Part shown: piece after piece, positions 16,603 to 25,449 of the stretch
Numbering within the stretch: the first letter of the stretch is position 1
Layout: each line of letters starts with the position of its first letter
Assembly (NCBI GenBank): GCA_963668605.1
Contig: OY764903.1
Location: 3,224,001 to 3,288,000 of the forward strand
Source: G963668605 sp963668605
GTDB lineage: Bacteria; Acidobacteriota; Terriglobia; Bryobacterales; Bryobacteraceae
DNA length: 64,000 nt
Reading direction: 5' to 3'
Position numbers and translations under genes: made by a program
The notes under the pieces: generated by a model
The model's database searches: none
What the model was told of the DNA's origin: nothing
What the model saw: the letters and a program-made list of their open reading frames with translations, nothing else

Positions 16603-17226
16603 ATGACGCTACCCCGCTATTACCCGATTCTCGACACAGCCACACTGGCGCGCCTCGGCATATCCGCTGAAGCGGCCGTAGCCGCGATGCTTGCGGGCGG
16701 AATTCGCATTCTGCAGTTCCGGCACAAGGGACACTACTCGCGGGATGTCTTTGAACAAGCCGGGCGCGTGGCCACCCTGTGCCGCGAAGCGAACGCTCAA
16801 TTGATCCTCGACGACCGCGCCGACATCGCCAGGCTGCTCAACGCAGGTCTGCATCTGGGACAGGACGACCTGCCGCCTCGCGAGGCGCGGCGCATCCTCG
16901 GCGCTGAGCGCACGCTGGGCTTCTCCACGCATAATGCGCTTCAACTCGAAATGGCACAGGAGCAACCCGTGGATTACGTCGCCACCGGCCCGATTTTCCA
17001 GACGGCATCGAAACAGAATCCGGATCCTGTCGTGGGCCTCGCGGGACTGCGTCAAATGCGCGCACTGACGGCGCGTCCCCTGGTGGCCATCGGCGGGATT
17101 ACGCGTGAGAACGCACACGAAGTGCTGGAGGCGGGCGCCGATTCACTCGCAGTGATCGGCGACGCGCTCTGCGAATTGAGCGAACTGCGAAAGAGGACTG
17201 AAGAATGGATCAGAATCGCGGGCTAG
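16603..17226 (+). CDS. thiE: Thiamine phosphate synthase
   Basis: A 207-residue TIM-barrel enzyme that joins HMP-pyrophosphate and thiazole phosphate to give thiamine phosphate. The landmarks are in order: IRILQFRHK (substrate loop, QxRxK), LILDDRADIA, LHLGQDDLP (Mg-binding Asp), LGFSTHNALQ, DYVATGPIFQTASK (pyrophosphate binding) and LVAIGGI. The length is typical. No TPP riboswitch (CUGAGA core) is visible in the 46-bp gap upstream. The stop overlaps the start of the first APC permease by 22 bp. Confidence 0.9.
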   Translation: MTLPRYYPILDTATLARLGISAEAAVAAMLAGGIRILQFRHKGHYSRDVFEQAGRVATLCREANAQLILDDRADIARLLNAGLHLGQDDLPPREARRILGAERTLGFSTHNALQLEMAQEQPVDYVATGPIFQTASKQNPDPVVGLAGLRQMRALTARPLVAIGGITRENAHEVLEAGADSLAVIGDALCELSELRKRTEEWIRIAG

Positions 17227-18575
17227 TCAAAGGTCTCGGACTGCTGGACGCCACAACTCTGGTGATGGGTTCGATGATCGGATCCGGCGTTTTCATTGTG
17301 GCTGCGGATATTTCGCGCCAAGTGCAATCGCCCGGGCTGATGATCGTGACCTGGGTTGTGACGGCGCTGCTCACTTTGACCGCGGCGCTGAGCTATGGCG
17401 AACTCGCGGCCGCGATGCCACAGGCGGGCGGCCAGTACGTCTATCTGCGTGAAGCCTTCGGCCCACTCAGCGGCTTTCTCTACGGTTGGACGCTCTTTCT
17501 TGTGATCCAGACCGGCACTCTCGCGGCCGTCGCCGTGGCTTTCGCAAAGTTCGCGGGCGTCTATCTGCCGTGGATCTCGACGTCGAATCGTTTGTTTCTC
17601 AGCTTCAACACTCAGCAGCTTGTAGCGATCGCTCTGATCGTGTTTCTGACCGCCTTGAACACGCGGGGCATCCGCACCGGCGCCGTGGTGCAGAACGTTT
17701 TTACCTTCGCGAAGGTGGGCGCGCTGCTCGGCTTGATTCTTCTCGGCTTTCTGGTCGGGCGGAACCCGGAAGCGCTGACGCGCAACTTCTCCGATTTCTG
17801 GCACGGCGCCGATTGGACGTGGACCACTATCCGGCTTGTTGGCGTCGCGATGGTTGGCGCGCTGTTCTCTTCCGATGCGTGGAACAACGTGACGTTCACC
17901 GCGGGCGAGGTACGTAACCCACGGCGCAACCTGCCGCTTTCGCTGGGGCTCGGCGTAGCACTCGTTTCATTGATCTATCTGGCCTGCAATTTTGTCTATC
18001 TCAGCGTGTTGCCGCTCGAAGCGATCCAGACTGCATCGGAAGATCGCGTGGCCACGGCGGTGGCGAAGCAAATTCTTGGGCCCGTGGCAGTGCAAGCCAT
18101 GGCAGCGGCGATCATGATTTCCACCTTCGGCTGCTTGAACGGGATGATCCTCGCCGGTGCGCGAGTCTACTATGCAATGGCGCTGGATGGCTTGTTCTTC
18201 CGGCAGGTGGGAACTCTCGATCCGGTGCACCACACGCCGGTGCGGTCACTGGTGTTTCAGTGCGTGTGGGCCTGCGCGCTGACATTGACAGGGCGCTATG
18301 GCGACCTACTCGATTATGTTATATTCGCTGTTTTACTCTTCTACATCTTGACGATCGCCGGGCTGTTCGTGCTGCGTCGCACGCGGCCGGAGATGGAGCG
18401 CCCGTACCGCGCCATCGGGTATCCGATCTTGCCCGCGATCTACATAGCAGTCGCAAGCTTGATCGAAGTTCTGCTATTGCTGTATAAACCGGATTACACG
18501 TGGCCGGGGCTGATCATCGTCCTGCTGGGGATCCCGGTCTATTTTGTTTGGCGAAAAAGAGAGGTTAGCGCATGA
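17205..18575 (+). CDS. APC-superfamily amino acid permease
   Basis: A 456-residue inner-membrane transporter with twelve predicted helices. The first helix carries LVMGSMIGSGVFIVAADI, the APC glycine signature GSGVF that lines the substrate site. LSYGELAAAMPQAGGQYVYLREAFG then marks helix 2-3, and NNVTFTAGEVRNPRRNLP the conserved loop after helix 6. It resembles the LAT/SteT-like branch that exchanges neutral amino acids. It overlaps thiE at its start and the next permease at its stop (ATGA), so the three form one operon. Confidence 0.9.
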   Translation: MDQNRGLVKGLGLLDATTLVMGSMIGSGVFIVAADISRQVQSPGLMIVTWVVTALLTLTAALSYGELAAAMPQAGGQYVYLREAFGPLSGFLYGWTLFLVIQTGTLAAVAVAFAKFAGVYLPWISTSNRLFLSFNTQQLVAIALIVFLTALNTRGIRTGAVVQNVFTFAKVGALLGLILLGFLVGRNPEALTRNFSDFWHGADWTWTTIRLVGVAMVGALFSSDAWNNVTFTAGEVRNPRRNLPLSLGLGVALVSLIYLACNFVYLSVLPLEAIQTASEDRVATAVAKQILGPVAVQAMAAAIMISTFGCLNGMILAGARVYYAMALDGLFFRQVGTLDPVHHTPVRSLVFQCVWACALTLTGRYGDLLDYVIFAVLLFYILTIAGLFVLRRTRPEMERPYRAIGYPILPAIYIAVASLIEVLLLLYKPDYTWPGLIIVLLGIPVYFVWRKREVSA

Positions 18576-20017
18576 GCTTGTTCGCGACGAAATCACTTAG
18601 CCGGATCATGGCTGAGTCCGAAAGCAAAGAACACACGTTGAAGCGGACGCTCGGCGCGACCAGCCTGGTAGCGCTCGGAATCGGTGCGATCATCGGCGCG
18701 GGCTTATTCTCACTGACCGGAATCGCGGCGGCCGAAAATGCCGGCCCGGCAGTGGTCCTGTCTTTCCTGCTTGCCGCGTTTGGCTGCGCCTTCGCCGGAA
18801 TGTGCTACAGCGAATTTTCAACCATGATCCCGATCGCCGGCAGCGCCTACACTTACGCGTACGCGACGATGGGCGAATTCCTGGCGTGGATCATCGGCTG
18901 GGATCTGGTCCTGGAATACGCCGTCGGCGCCGCGACGGTCTCGATCAGTTGGTCGAGTTATGTCGTCTCGCTGCTGCACGACTGGGGTATTTCGCTGCCC
19001 GCGGAACTGATCGCCTCGCCCTGGCAGCCGGTGAAACTCGCCGATGGAACGCTCGTACACGGCATCGTCAACCTGCCCGCCGTCTTCATTGTCGTGCTGA
19101 TCTCGCTCCTGCTGATGACCGGCATCAAGGAATCCGCGAACGTGAATGCCGTTGTCGTCGTCATCAAGGTGACAGTCGTAATCGTGTTCATCGCCGTCGG
19201 ATGGGCCTATATAAAGCCAGCCAACCATGTACCCTTCATTCCGCCGAACACGGGAACCTTTGGAGAATTTGGCTGGAGCGGCATCGTTCGTGCGGCAGGC
19301 GTGATTTTCTTCGCCTACATCGGTTTCGACGCAGTCTCAACGGCCGCGCAGGAAGCCAAGAACCCCAAGCGGGACATGCCCATCGGCATTATCGGTTCGC
19401 TGATCGTCTGTACTATTCTTTACGTACTGTTCGCCTACGTGATGACGGGTCTGGAGCACTACACCAACTTCAGGGGGAACGCCGCGCCGGTCGCTCTCGC
19501 GATTTCAAATACGCCGTTCAGTTGGCTTAAGATTGCGGTCAAGATCGCGATCATCTGCGGGTTCACGTCGGTCATTCTGGTGATGCTACTCGGCCAGTCG
19601 CGAGTCTTCTTTTCAATGTCGCGCGATGGATTGCTGCCGAGAATCTTCTCGGACATTCACCCGAAGTTTCAGACGCCGTGGCGCTCGAACCTGCTCTTCA
19701 TGGTCTTCGTCAGTCTGTTCTCGGCATTCGCCCCGATCTCGATGGTAGGGCACATGACCAGCATCGGCACGCTGTTCGCATTCGTCATTGTCTGCGCCGG
19801 AATCCTGATCATGCGCAAGACGCAGCCCGATCTGCCTCGCCCGTTCCGCACGCCTTGGGTGCCCGTGGTCCCGATCCTCGGCATCCTGGTCTGCTCGCTG
19901 ATGATGTTTGGCCTCGGCTGGGCGAACTGGACCCGCCTGTTCGTCTGGCTGGCGATCGGTCTCGCAATCTATTTCGGATATAGCCGAAGCCATAGCCATC
20001 TGAACAACGGACGCTAG
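18572..20017 (+). CDS. Cationic-amino-acid-type APC permease
   Basis: A 481-residue membrane transporter with 12-13 helices. GIGAIIGAGLFSLTGIAA is the helix-1 motif and SEFSTMIPIAGSAYTYAYATMGEFLAWIIGW the helix 2-3 region of the CAT/YfnA branch. FFAYIGFDAVSTAAQEAKNPKRDMP is the helix 6 and loop motif. It probably imports an amino acid by proton symport. It is a second, only distantly similar permease in tandem; the start overlaps the previous stop by 4 bp. Repeat copy 2 lies just after its stop. Confidence 0.92.
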   Translation: MSLFATKSLSRIMAESESKEHTLKRTLGATSLVALGIGAIIGAGLFSLTGIAAAENAGPAVVLSFLLAAFGCAFAGMCYSEFSTMIPIAGSAYTYAYATMGEFLAWIIGWDLVLEYAVGAATVSISWSSYVVSLLHDWGISLPAELIASPWQPVKLADGTLVHGIVNLPAVFIVVLISLLLMTGIKESANVNAVVVVIKVTVVIVFIAVGWAYIKPANHVPFIPPNTGTFGEFGWSGIVRAAGVIFFAYIGFDAVSTAAQEAKNPKRDMPIGIIGSLIVCTILYVLFAYVMTGLEHYTNFRGNAAPVALAISNTPFSWLKIAVKIAIICGFTSVILVMLLGQSRVFFSMSRDGLLPRIFSDIHPKFQTPWRSNLLFMVFVSLFSAFAPISMVGHMTSIGTLFAFVIVCAGILIMRKTQPDLPRPFRTPWVPVVPILGILVCSLMMFGLGWANWTRLFVWLAIGLAIYFGYSRSHSHLNNGR

Positions 20018-20044
20018 GATTTGGCTCATAATTGCACCACTTTT

Positions 20045-20194
20045 CGTCGATGTTTGTGGAACGATCCACGGGAATATTCGGAAAATTGAAGTATTCCCGA
20101 CTCCGGTCGCTGGCACTCGCGGCACTGCAAACTCATCGCGCCCGTAAGATCGCCACACCTCGTAACGGTGCCGGAAGCGATAGCGACCGGAGGC
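20045..20194 (-). repeat. Interspersed repeat copy 2 (three modules)
   Basis: Read on the minus strand this holds a right module (GCCTCCGGTCGCTATCGCTT onward), then a left module (AGTGCCAGCGACCGGAGTCG to TACTTCAATT), then a hairpin half with TCCACAAACATCGACG. The same three modules occur at 43296-43461 but in the order left-hairpin-right. It lies in the 181-bp gap between convergent genes. Confidence 0.8.
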
Positions 20195-20198
20195 TGCG

Positions 20199-22331
20199 TT
20201 AGCCCACTTCAAAGCAAACTACTTCGTGAATCGGAATGCGCGCTACATTCGCTTCCGCACCCGTCGCTGTTCGCCGCAGCGCCAGCGCGCTATTTGAAAC
20301 CACAGCGCGCGCCGCACTTACGCGACGTGGCACGTTCAAGCGCACGGTCACATCCGTGAGCGCGACGGGGTCTTCATAAAAGACTGGGTGTTTCGGGCTG
20401 CCGCGGTTTGCGGACCAATTCACCACGTGGACGAGATAGCGTTCCTTGCGTCCGGTGTCACGGCGGGCCTGCTGGTGCGTGACCGTCACCTCCGCGCTCA
20501 ACGGCGCGTTCGACTCGACAAGCGGCACGGGCAGTAGCGTTTTCAAAACATGCTGCAGCGCCTGCCGGTAGACCCAATAGCCTTGATTGAAATATGCGGC
20601 GCCCAGCGGAAACCCGAAGACCGCGACGCGTCCGCTCGCCGCGATAGCAGCGAAGCTCGTCAGATGATCGAACGGCGATTGCGCGTGGCTGGTGTAATGT
20701 TGCGCGCTGCGTTGGAACGCCGGCTCGCCGAGTTGCGCCACGGCGCGCGCGGGCGACCGCACGGTCCATTGCGAAGCACCGCCGTAGAGCACGTATTCAA
20801 ACGCCGGAATATCTCCGCAGAACTTCTCGTTCGGCGCCAGGTAGGCGGGGTCAAATTTCGAGAGCCCTGCGAATGCGATGCCATACGCCTCGAGCCAGCT
20901 CTTCTCCGTGCCCGCAAGCAAGCCCGACTGATGGCTTGCGACGACCGCCCCACCGCCGTCCACAAAAGCCCGCAGACGCGCAGCCAGCTTTTCCGTCACC
21001 GGACGATCGTCGGGAAGCACGACAAGGGCATAGCGCTCCCACGCCGCATCCGGCTCCAAGACATCGAACTGAACGCGGCACTCCGATAGCAGCTTGGCCA
21101 GACCGAGGTTCGGACTGGTGTTCGGCCACTCGAGCGGAAGCCCGCTCACGAGCAGCGCTGCTTCGGTCACCGGAACAGCTTGATCCAAATACGGTTCCAG
21201 CGCCTTGATGCGCGCGTAGGCTTTTCCGATGACGTGATAGACAGCCGGATCGAGCCTTCCCGAGGGTGGCATCTGATCGCCGATATCGCAGCGCGCACCA
21301 TGCGCGGTAATACCGGCCACTTCGGTCTCCAACTGCGAGGGCAGTTTCAGACCTCCGAAGTCCGCCCAGGAGGCTTTGAAGCGCCCGGTCATTCCGTATG
21401 TGGTGACGCCGAATGTGCGTGCGTAGCGCACGACGAGCGGGAAATAGTAGTAGCCCCACTGGCTCACGCTGGGCAGCGCTTCGATGTCGATGTTGTCCAT
21501 GAACTCGACGCGCTCGCCGAGGCCGTACACAGCTTGTCCGTTGAAGTCGACCTGACAGCCGGGACGCGCGGCGCTGACGGTCTGCTGGATTCGCTTGAGG
21601 AACGATTTTTCAAGAGCCAATTTGTGATGGCACTGCGCCTCGCGGGATAACGGGTCCACTCCTTTCGCGCGGAGTTGCTTCGTGCATTCGGCGCAGAAGC
21701 ACTCCTGCGCGATCGGAACCGGCATGTCGTACCAGGCGCCATCGAGCGCATAGCGCGCTGTGAATTCGCGTGTGTGGTCAAGCACGAGTTGGACAAACGA
21801 GTCGTGCGCGATGCACAGCGCAGTCCAACCCGGCGTGGCGCCGGTCTTGGGTAGGTAGTTGCTTCCGTCGCGTTTGATGACTAGCCACTCGGGATGATGC
21901 GCGGCGAGGTAGTGATCCCAGGTCGTGCAGTAATAGCCATAGACTGCAATCTTGCGCTTGCGGCACGCTTCCACCTGCGCGCCGAGCAGATCGAAGGAGA
22001 GCCCCGGATGCACCGGACCGTACTTGCTCGGATAGTAGAAATACCCGTGCATGTCCTTGGCAAAGACAACGATCGAGTCGACGTTGGCCGCGAGCAGACG
22101 GTCGCCAAATTCAGCAGCGTCGAATTTTTCGCCGATCTTGGAAATGTGCTGCGAGTTGTGAAAATCCAGATGGATCTTGCGCCACGGGCGCGACGGCAGC
22201 GCAGCGAGTTTGGGATCGATCCAAAGGCGGCGGGGAGCATCCGCGGCCAACGAGGCAACAGGGGCGGTGGCGAAACCGGCCAATGCGCTCGAGTGCAGAA
22301 ATGAGCGGCGGTTGATGGCGTAGGGAGGCAT
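20199..22331 (-). CDS. Tat-exported glycoside-hydrolase-like protein
   Basis: A 710-residue exported protein. A twin-arginine signal (NRRSFLHSSALAGF, residues 7-20) ends near ASLAA. Residues of about 45-400 look like a TIM-barrel glycosidase: KIHLDFHNSQH, VDSIVVFAKDMHGYFYYPSKYG, YALDGAWYDMP and a cysteine cluster CFCAEC near 225. Residues of about 430-570 (VVLPDDRPVTEKLAARLRAFVDGGGAVVAS) match a beta-galactosidase trimerisation-like, glutamine-amidotransferase-fold domain, and a beta-rich C-terminus follows. The exact GH family is uncertain (GH42-like or alpha-L-fucosidase-like). The ATG at 22331 is chosen because it places the RR motif at the N-terminus. It is divergent from the next gene. 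Confidence 0.75.
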   Translation of the reverse strand: MPPYAINRRSFLHSSALAGFATAPVASLAADAPRRLWIDPKLAALPSRPWRKIHLDFHNSQHISKIGEKFDAAEFGDRLLAANVDSIVVFAKDMHGYFYYPSKYGPVHPGLSFDLLGAQVEACRKRKIAVYGYYCTTWDHYLAAHHPEWLVIKRDGSNYLPKTGATPGWTALCIAHDSFVQLVLDHTREFTARYALDGAWYDMPVPIAQECFCAECTKQLRAKGVDPLSREAQCHHKLALEKSFLKRIQQTVSAARPGCQVDFNGQAVYGLGERVEFMDNIDIEALPSVSQWGYYYFPLVVRYARTFGVTTYGMTGRFKASWADFGGLKLPSQLETEVAGITAHGARCDIGDQMPPSGRLDPAVYHVIGKAYARIKALEPYLDQAVPVTEAALLVSGLPLEWPNTSPNLGLAKLLSECRVQFDVLEPDAAWERYALVVLPDDRPVTEKLAARLRAFVDGGGAVVASHQSGLLAGTEKSWLEAYGIAFAGLSKFDPAYLAPNEKFCGDIPAFEYVLYGGASQWTVRSPARAVAQLGEPAFQRSAQHYTSHAQSPFDHLTSFAAIAASGRVAVFGFPLGAAYFNQGYWVYRQALQHVLKTLLPVPLVESNAPLSAEVTVTHQQARRDTGRKERYLVHVVNWSANRGSPKHPVFYEDPVALTDVTVRLNVPRRVSAARAVVSNSALALRRTATGAEANVARIPIHEVVCFEVG

Positions 22332-22436
22332 GGAATGCCGGTATTCTACTATGAATTCGCACCTCCCGGCGCACAGATGCGGAGAACAAACTATCTCGTC
22401 CCCGTGTTCCGGGTCGCGTAAACTCGTAGGAGCAAT

Positions 22437-23714
22437 ATGACACGACGCACGCTTCTCCAAGTCGCTTCCGCGGCATCGATCGGCGCCTCCGCGCAAGCCC
22501 AGACGGGTGGCCCTTCGATCCTGCTGATCTCCGGATGGAACCTTTACAACATCGGGGATGTCGCCATCACGCCCGGATTCTTAAGGCTGGTGCAGCAGCA
22601 TTTTCCGGCGGCGAACGTGACCATGCTGGCCGCCTCGTACGCCAAGGAGATCAGCGCGTATCTCCTGCCGCACTTTCCGAAGCTGACCATAATTCCGATG
22701 GAGTTCAGAGCTGGAAAGCCGCTCAGCCCGCGCTTTGAAGAGGCCTACCGCACGGCCGACCTGGTAGTCCTGAATTCGGGGATGACGCTCTCGTATGGCT
22801 ACTACGGCCTGGAGTGGGACAGGTACATCGGCCGGATTATGGCTTTTCTCAAAGCGCGCGGGATGGGCATCCCGTATGGCGTCTATGGCCACTCATTCGA
22901 CAAAGTGGAACCTCATGCCGACGTGCTCTACCGCGATGTCTTCGCCACGGCATCCTTCGTGTACACACGCGACAGCGAGTCGTTGAAGCTACTGAAATCG
23001 CGCGGCGTCGCCTGCCCGGAGATGGCCTTCGGCCCGGATTCGACGTTCGGCTTCGACATACAGAACCGGGAGAAGGGCGAACAGTTTCTGCAAACCCACC
23101 GGCTGGAACCGGGCAAGTTTCTCGCGCTGATTCCGCGGCTGGACGCCGACCGCTTCCGCAAGGACGGCCAGGAGAAAGCCCACGCGGAGCAAACGCGTGA
23201 AATCGTGAGCCGCTGGGTGCGCGAAACCAAACTGCCGGTCGCCCTTGTCGCCGAAGTGCGGACCCAGATCGAGCCGGCCCGCCAGATGGTGTATGAACTG
23301 CTGCCCGCCGACGTGCGTCCGCAAGTCCGCTTTCAGCCTGAATACTGGATGCCAGACGAGGCGCAGTACGTCTATTCCAAGGCGATCGCGGTGGCCAGCG
23401 CGGAGATGCACTCGATCATTCTGGGCCTCGCCGCCGGGACGCCGTCGGTGCACTTCTATTTCCGCCAGGCGGGACTGAAGCAATGGATGATGCGCGATAT
23501 TGGAGTTCCGCAGTGGCTACTCGACCAGGATCAGGTTTCGCCGGAACGGATCGCGGATACGCTGATCGCCATCCAACGCGATCCCGCCGCCGCGCGGCTC
23601 GCCGCAGGAAAAGCGATGGACTATGTGCGCCAGCGCCAGACGGAGACGATGAGAGTGGTGCGGCGCGCGGCCGAGGAACATTGGCGCAAACGTACGGCCG
23701 CGACACGCGGCTAA
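22437..23714 (+). CDS. Exported polysaccharide pyruvyl transferase-like protein
   Basis: A 425-residue protein. The N-terminus MTRRTLLQVASAASIGASAQAQ looks like a Tat signal. The rest matches the polysaccharide pyruvyl transferase fold: LLISGWNLYNIGDVAITPGFL opens the first Rossmann-like half, VVLNSGMTLS and GIPYGVYGHSFD follow, then FVYTRDSESLKLLKSRG (the RD-x-S motif) and a second half with AEMHSIILGLAAGTPSVHF (conserved His). Members normally work in the cytoplasm with PEP, so an export signal is odd. AGGAG stands 8 nt before the ATG. The 3' end overlaps etfA tail to tail by 4 bp. Confidence 0.8.
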   Translation: MTRRTLLQVASAASIGASAQAQTGGPSILLISGWNLYNIGDVAITPGFLRLVQQHFPAANVTMLAASYAKEISAYLLPHFPKLTIIPMEFRAGKPLSPRFEEAYRTADLVVLNSGMTLSYGYYGLEWDRYIGRIMAFLKARGMGIPYGVYGHSFDKVEPHADVLYRDVFATASFVYTRDSESLKLLKSRGVACPEMAFGPDSTFGFDIQNREKGEQFLQTHRLEPGKFLALIPRLDADRFRKDGQEKAHAEQTREIVSRWVRETKLPVALVAEVRTQIEPARQMVYELLPADVRPQVRFQPEYWMPDEAQYVYSKAIAVASAEMHSIILGLAAGTPSVHFYFRQAGLKQWMMRDIGVPQWLLDQDQVSPERIADTLIAIQRDPAAARLAAGKAMDYVRQRQTETMRVVRRAAEEHWRKRTAATRG

Positions 23715-24676
23715 GATTTTGTTTTTTTGATCTCTTCGGTCAGCGCGGGCAGGACCTCGAACAGGTCGCCCACGATGCCGTAGTCGGCAGCTTCGAAGAT
23801 GGGCGCGTCGGGATCTTTGTTGATCGCGACGATGGTCTTCGAGCCTTTCATCCCGACCAGATGCTGGATCGCGCCAGAGATGCCGACCGCAAAATAGAGC
23901 TTCGGCGAAACCGTTTGGCCCGAACTGCCTACCTGGCGCTCCATCGGCAGCCAGCCGTTATCGCAGATCGGACGGGAGGCGCCGACCTCGGCACCCAACG
24001 CCTGAGCGAGGGTCTCCACCAGCGCGATATTGTCTTGCTCGCGGATGCCGCGGCCGACAGCGACGATAATCTCCGCGGCCGCAAGATCCACGGCGCGGGC
24101 CGACTCGCGGTAGGGATCTTGCGGGCGATTTCGGATCGCGCCGGCGGCGATCTCCGGCGTGAACCGCTCGACCGGTGCGGAACCATCCTGCACAGCCTCG
24201 GCGCGGTATGCGCCGGCCTGCAACGAGGCGAAGCGAATCCCTGGACTCATGTAGCGCAGGTCGGCGTTGAGTTTCCCTTGAAATAGCTGCCGCACCAGCG
24301 TCAGCGCGCCGTCTTCGACGCGATGCCGCACCACGTCGCTGACAAACACCTGTCCAAAACGCGTGGCGAGTTTCGGCGCGAAGTCGCGCACCTGGTAGGT
24401 ATGTGGAAAAAGTACGACCGCCGGCCGAGTCTCGCGGATCAACGCCTCGAAGGCTGCCGTGTAGCCATCCGCCGTATAGATGGAGAGCAACTCGTGATCC
24501 ACCTGGAAGACGCGATCCAATTGTTTCGATGCCAGTTCCGCGGCCAGCGCGCCCACTACGGCCGCATGGACCGGCACGCCCAACTCCGCGGCAATCTGCT
24601 GCCCCGCGGCGAGCGCTTCCCAGGACATGCGCTGCCACGCGGCCCCGCGCCCCTCCATCACGACGAGTACGCTCAT
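23711..24676 (-). CDS. etfA: Electron transfer flavoprotein, alpha subunit
   Basis: A 321-residue subunit that carries FAD and shuttles electrons from acyl-CoA and other dehydrogenases to ETF-quinone oxidoreductase. The N-terminal domain (1-190) starts MSVLVVMEGRG. The C-terminal FAD domain has LYFAVGISGAIQHLVGM, then VAINKDPDAPIFEAADYGIVGDLFEVLP, the diagnostic ETF-alpha signature. It overlaps etfB by 4 bp (ATGA) and follows fabF and acpP in the same direction, tying fatty-acid synthesis and oxidation genes into one transcript. Confidence 0.95.
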   Translation of the reverse strand: MSVLVVMEGRGAAWQRMSWEALAAGQQIAAELGVPVHAAVVGALAAELASKQLDRVFQVDHELLSIYTADGYTAAFEALIRETRPAVVLFPHTYQVRDFAPKLATRFGQVFVSDVVRHRVEDGALTLVRQLFQGKLNADLRYMSPGIRFASLQAGAYRAEAVQDGSAPVERFTPEIAAGAIRNRPQDPYRESARAVDLAAAEIIVAVGRGIREQDNIALVETLAQALGAEVGASRPICDNGWLPMERQVGSSGQTVSPKLYFAVGISGAIQHLVGMKGSKTIVAINKDPDAPIFEAADYGIVGDLFEVLPALTEEIKKTKS

Positions 24677-25443
24677 AGCACGCGCGCCTCGAAGCGCAGT
24701 TTCTCGACCAACTTCGCCACGGCTTCCTGGGCGCTGCCCCCGAGCATCTGCGTCTGTTTGGAGTGCAGCGGCAAATAGACCCGCGCAGCCTCCACCTGCC
24801 TGGCGGGTACGCCGCCGAGGTCTTCCGGAGTGATCCTTTGGACCGGCTTGCTTCTGGCTTTCTTGATGCCCATCAGCGTGGCGTAGCGCAGCTTGCTGAT
24901 GCCGGATTGTATGGCGAGCACGGCCGGCAGCGGCAGTTCCACCTGCTGAAACCAGCCGTCCTCGAGTTCGCGCTTCACCAGCACGGCGTCCGGCAGCACA
25001 TCCACCTGCATGATGATGGTGGCGTGCGGGAATCCCAGTAGTTCGGCCAACACGACGCCCGTCTGTCCCGCACCGAGATCGTCGGATTGAAGCCCGGTCA
25101 GAACCAGATCCGGCGTTTCGGTGCGTATCGCCGCAGAAAGCAGTTTAGCGGCGCCGAGGGTGTCGAGCGCCGCCAAATTCTCAATCTCAATGTGAATGGC
25201 CCGGTCCGCACCCTTGGCCAGCGCCTCGCGGATAGTAGATGCGGCGCGAGCGGGACCAAGGCAGACAGCGACGACTTCCCCGCCGTGCTTCTCCCGCAGT
25301 TGGAGAGATGCTTCTAGAGCATAAGCGTCGGGTTCGTTGATTTCGAACGCGAGGTTCGTCTCGTCGATCCACTGGCCGGAAGAATCCACGCGCAACAGAG
25401 AGTCCCTTATGGGCACCTGCTTGATCGCGACGAGGATCCGCAT
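24673..25443 (-). CDS. etfB: Electron transfer flavoprotein, beta subunit
   Basis: A 256-residue partner of EtfA, binding AMP. It starts MRILVAIKQVPIRDS, continues with the conserved FEINEPDAYALEASLQLRE, then LVLTGLQSDDLGAGQTGVVLAELLGFPHAT, the AMP-binding region, and ends with a helical tail that wraps EtfA. The recognition helix (usually LPAVLSI...) is here LPAVLAIQSGISKLRYATLMGIKKA. The stop overlaps the etfA start. The gap to the upstream fabF is 6 bp. Confidence 0.95.
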   Translation of the reverse strand: MRILVAIKQVPIRDSLLRVDSSGQWIDETNLAFEINEPDAYALEASLQLREKHGGEVVAVCLGPARAASTIREALAKGADRAIHIEIENLAALDTLGAAKLLSAAIRTETPDLVLTGLQSDDLGAGQTGVVLAELLGFPHATIIMQVDVLPDAVLVKRELEDGWFQQVELPLPAVLAIQSGISKLRYATLMGIKKARSKPVQRITPEDLGGVPARQVEAARVYLPLHSKQTQMLGGSAQEAVAKLVEKLRFEARVL

Positions 25444-25449
25444 GAATCG

